From Flavobacterium sp. LHD-80 (GTDB lineage: Bacteria; Bacteroidota; Bacteroidia; Flavobacteriales; Flavobacteriaceae), in contig NZ_JAVFVS010000001.1 in assembly GCF_030929605.1 (NCBI RefSeq), positions 62,001 through 126,000 on the forward strand: a stretch of DNA of 64,000 nucleotides, read 5' to 3'. Shown here piece after piece: positions 62,790 to 64,000 of the stretch (within the stretch, counting starts at the first letter, position 1; every line of letters starts with the position of its first letter). A program made the position numbers and the translations under genes. The notes beneath the pieces are model-generated. The model was not told the origin of the DNA. It made no database searches and was given only the letters and a program-made list of their open reading frames with translations.

Positions 62790-62940
62790 ATTATAAATTA
62801 TGAATTATAAATTGTAAATTATTTTAAGTTGTTGATAAATTGATTGTTAGTCTCAGTTTTCAGTGGTAGTTTTCAGTTTTTGCTGCATGAATTTAGCATC
62901 TAAACTGAGAACTGAGACTGAGACTGAGACTGAAAACTAT
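62790..62940. repeat. Low-complexity and tandem repeats between trmD and rplS
   Basis: AATTATGAATTATAAATTGT-type repeats near 62795-62822, TCTCAGTTTTCAGTGG near 62851, and a run of GAGACT units near 62911-62933 that is the complement of the TCTCAGTTTTCAGT part. The two could pair in RNA. No gene is seen. Confidence 0.6.
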
Positions 62941-63621
62941 TTAATGTTCTTCCAATAAATCTGGACGTCTATTTTTAGTGTGTTCGAACGCCTTGTCTTC
63001 GCGCCATTTATCAATTTTGGCTGCATGACCGCTGGTTAAAACTTCTGGAACTTTCCATCCTTTATAATCTGCGGGTCTTGTGTATATAGGTCCAGAAAGC
63101 AAATTATCCTGAAAACTGTCCGTCAAAGCTGAGGTTTCATCACTTAAAACACCAGGAATTAATCTAATTAATGCATCAGATAAAACGATCGCGCCTAATT
63201 CTCCGCCAGATAAAACATAATCACCAATCGAGATTTCTTTGGTAATAAAATGATCTCTTACTCTTTGATCAACACCTTTATAATGTCCGCATAAAATGAT
63301 TATGTTTTCATACATTGACATTGTGTTGGCCATTTTTTGATTCAGCGTTTCTCCGTCAGGCGACATATAAATGATTTCATCATATTCTCGCTGACTTTTT
63401 AAATGAGTTATACAATCGTCAATTGGCTGAATTGTCATTACCATTCCTGCGCCTCCTCCAAAAGGATAATCGTCGACACTTTTTTGTCTATTAGTACTAT
63501 AATCACGAAGATTGTGAAAATGTACTTCGACTAAACCTTTGTCAATGGCACGTTTCATAATTGAAGCTTCAAATGGGCTTCTTAATAATTCAGGTAAAAG
63601 TGTAATAATGTCAATTCGCAT
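62941..63621 (-). CDS. trmD: tRNA (guanine(37)-N1)-methyltransferase
   Basis: 226 aa. TrmD trefoil-knot features: [91 protein letters not shown] and [36 protein letters not shown]. It methylates G37 next to the anticodon and helps keep frame. The length is standard. A -7 box TATCTTTG lies at 63647-63654. Confidence 0.96.
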   Translation of the reverse strand: MRIDIITLLPELLRSPFEASIMKRAIDKGLVEVHFHNLRDYSTNRQKSVDDYPFGGGAGMVMTIQPIDDCITHLKSQREYDEIIYMSPDGETLNQKMANTMSMYENIIILCGHYKGVDQRVRDHFITKEISIGDYVLSGGELGAIVLSDALIRLIPGVLSDETSALTDSFQDNLLSGPIYTRPADYKGWKVPEVLTSGHAAKIDKWREDKAFEHTKNRRPDLLEEH

Positions 63622-63646
63622 TTCGCTCTTTCAAAAGTTTTGGGTG

Positions 63647-63654
63647 CAAAGATA
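63647..63654 (-). promoter_or_regulatory. -7 box of trmD
   Basis: TATCTTTG on the - strand matches TAnnTTTG, 25 bases before ATG 63621. Confidence 0.55.
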
Positions 63655-63869
63655 CAAAGTAAATATGGAAGAAATTTAAAAAATGCCAGCTTGAACAAAT
63701 GTGAAATTAAATGGATTTTTTTGTATTTAATTAATTGCTTTTCAAATGAATAAATAATAATTATATAACATTTGAATGTTTTTATGTAATCCTTTTTTTA
63801 ATAATTTTAAGTACCATTACATAATTGTTTATGTGTAAAACTTTTGCCTTAAATCTAAATCTTGATCTA

Positions 63870-64000
63870 ATGAAAAAAATAATTGTATTGTGTGCTGTAA
63901 TGGTATTATGTGCATGCGCGAGCTCAAAAAATACGGGTGACAAATGGGTTGGTAAATCAAAACAAAATTTGATGAAAGCCTGGGGAACTCCAGTAAGGAC
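63870..64000 (+). CDS. Lipoprotein, N-terminal part only (cut by window end)
   Basis: Open from ATG 63870 to the last base (43 codons). It reads MKKIIVLCAVMVLCACASSK, a signal sequence with lipobox-like LCAC, then DKWVGKSKQNLMKAWGTPVRT. The KxxLMKAWGxP part is like the start of small SmpA/OmlA-type or hypothetical lipoproteins in Bacteroidota, but too little is present for a family call. It is divergent from trmD, and the 248-base gap between them is AT-rich with no other feature apart from the trmD -7 box. Confidence 0.7.
   Translation, partial: MKKIIVLCAVMVLCACASSKNTGDKWVGKSKQNLMKAWGTPVR

Overview
The window looks like chromosome of a Flavobacterium-type bacterium (Bacteroidota, F. johnsoniae-like). 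Evidence: strongly AT-rich DNA; a SusC/SusD pair; a second TonB-dependent receptor with a DUF4249 lipoprotein; DUF4349, DUF1456 and DinB-type families; almost no Shine-Dalgarno sequences; and many genes preceded by the Bacteroidota -7 box TAnnTTTG. No rRNA, tRNA, CRISPR array, IS element or prophage was seen. The last gene is cut by the window end.

Layout. 1-2400: repeat-rich start, lipocalin lipoprotein, DoxX and DUF4349 proteins. 2600-7500: pabB, tilS and a DsbD-family reductase, all +. 7640-13650: ammonium transporter amt and two amidohydrolase-like proteins, all -. 13780-16375: Gfo/Idh/MocA oxidoreductase and a YifB/ComM ATPase, both +. 16500-25100: a run of small - strand genes (a TonB-plug-like peptide, two SRPBCC proteins with an ArsR regulator, lipoproteins, DinB-like proteins, AraC regulator) with two frameshifted genes at 20974-22679. 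25186-26394: Fsr-like MFS exporter, divergent from the AraC gene. 26640-28704: HNH endonuclease plus AAA ATPase, a Septu-like anti-phage pair beside strong inverted repeats. 28893-38342: core metabolism (lysA, gltD, gltB, sucC). 38541-46906: DUF1456 gene, SusC/SusD operon, and a convergent operon of esterase, dipeptide epimerase and AONS-like PLP enzyme. 46961-51930: TerB-like gene, uvrB, alpha/beta hydrolase, YgjV-like gene, rlmF. 52043-54542: two accessory genes (a DUF2971 protein with a nuclease-like N-terminus and an unknown exported protein), each followed by a related palindromic repeat, giving a cassette-like layout. 54729-64000: thiN, DinB, GyrI-like, DUF4249 and TonB receptor, icd, rplS, trmD and a partial lipoprotein.

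How the genes work together. Amt and GltBD cover ammonium uptake and glutamate synthesis; LysA and SucC sit close by. The ArsR gene and its two SRPBCC partners share a promoter carrying two similar palindromes that cover the promoter spacer and the start site, which suggests autoregulation. The two TonB receptor operons point to polymer, peptide or chelate uptake; the hydrolase/epimerase/PLP-enzyme operon facing SusCD may process an imported compound, but this is inference.

Most interesting items: the two frameshifts 1.4 kb apart, the Septu-like pair with an altered zinc knuckle, the cassette-like DUF2971 region, the ArsR operator pair, a dispersed structured repeat present in two copies, the amidohydrolase pair lacking metal-binding His motifs, and a standalone TonB-plug-like protein.
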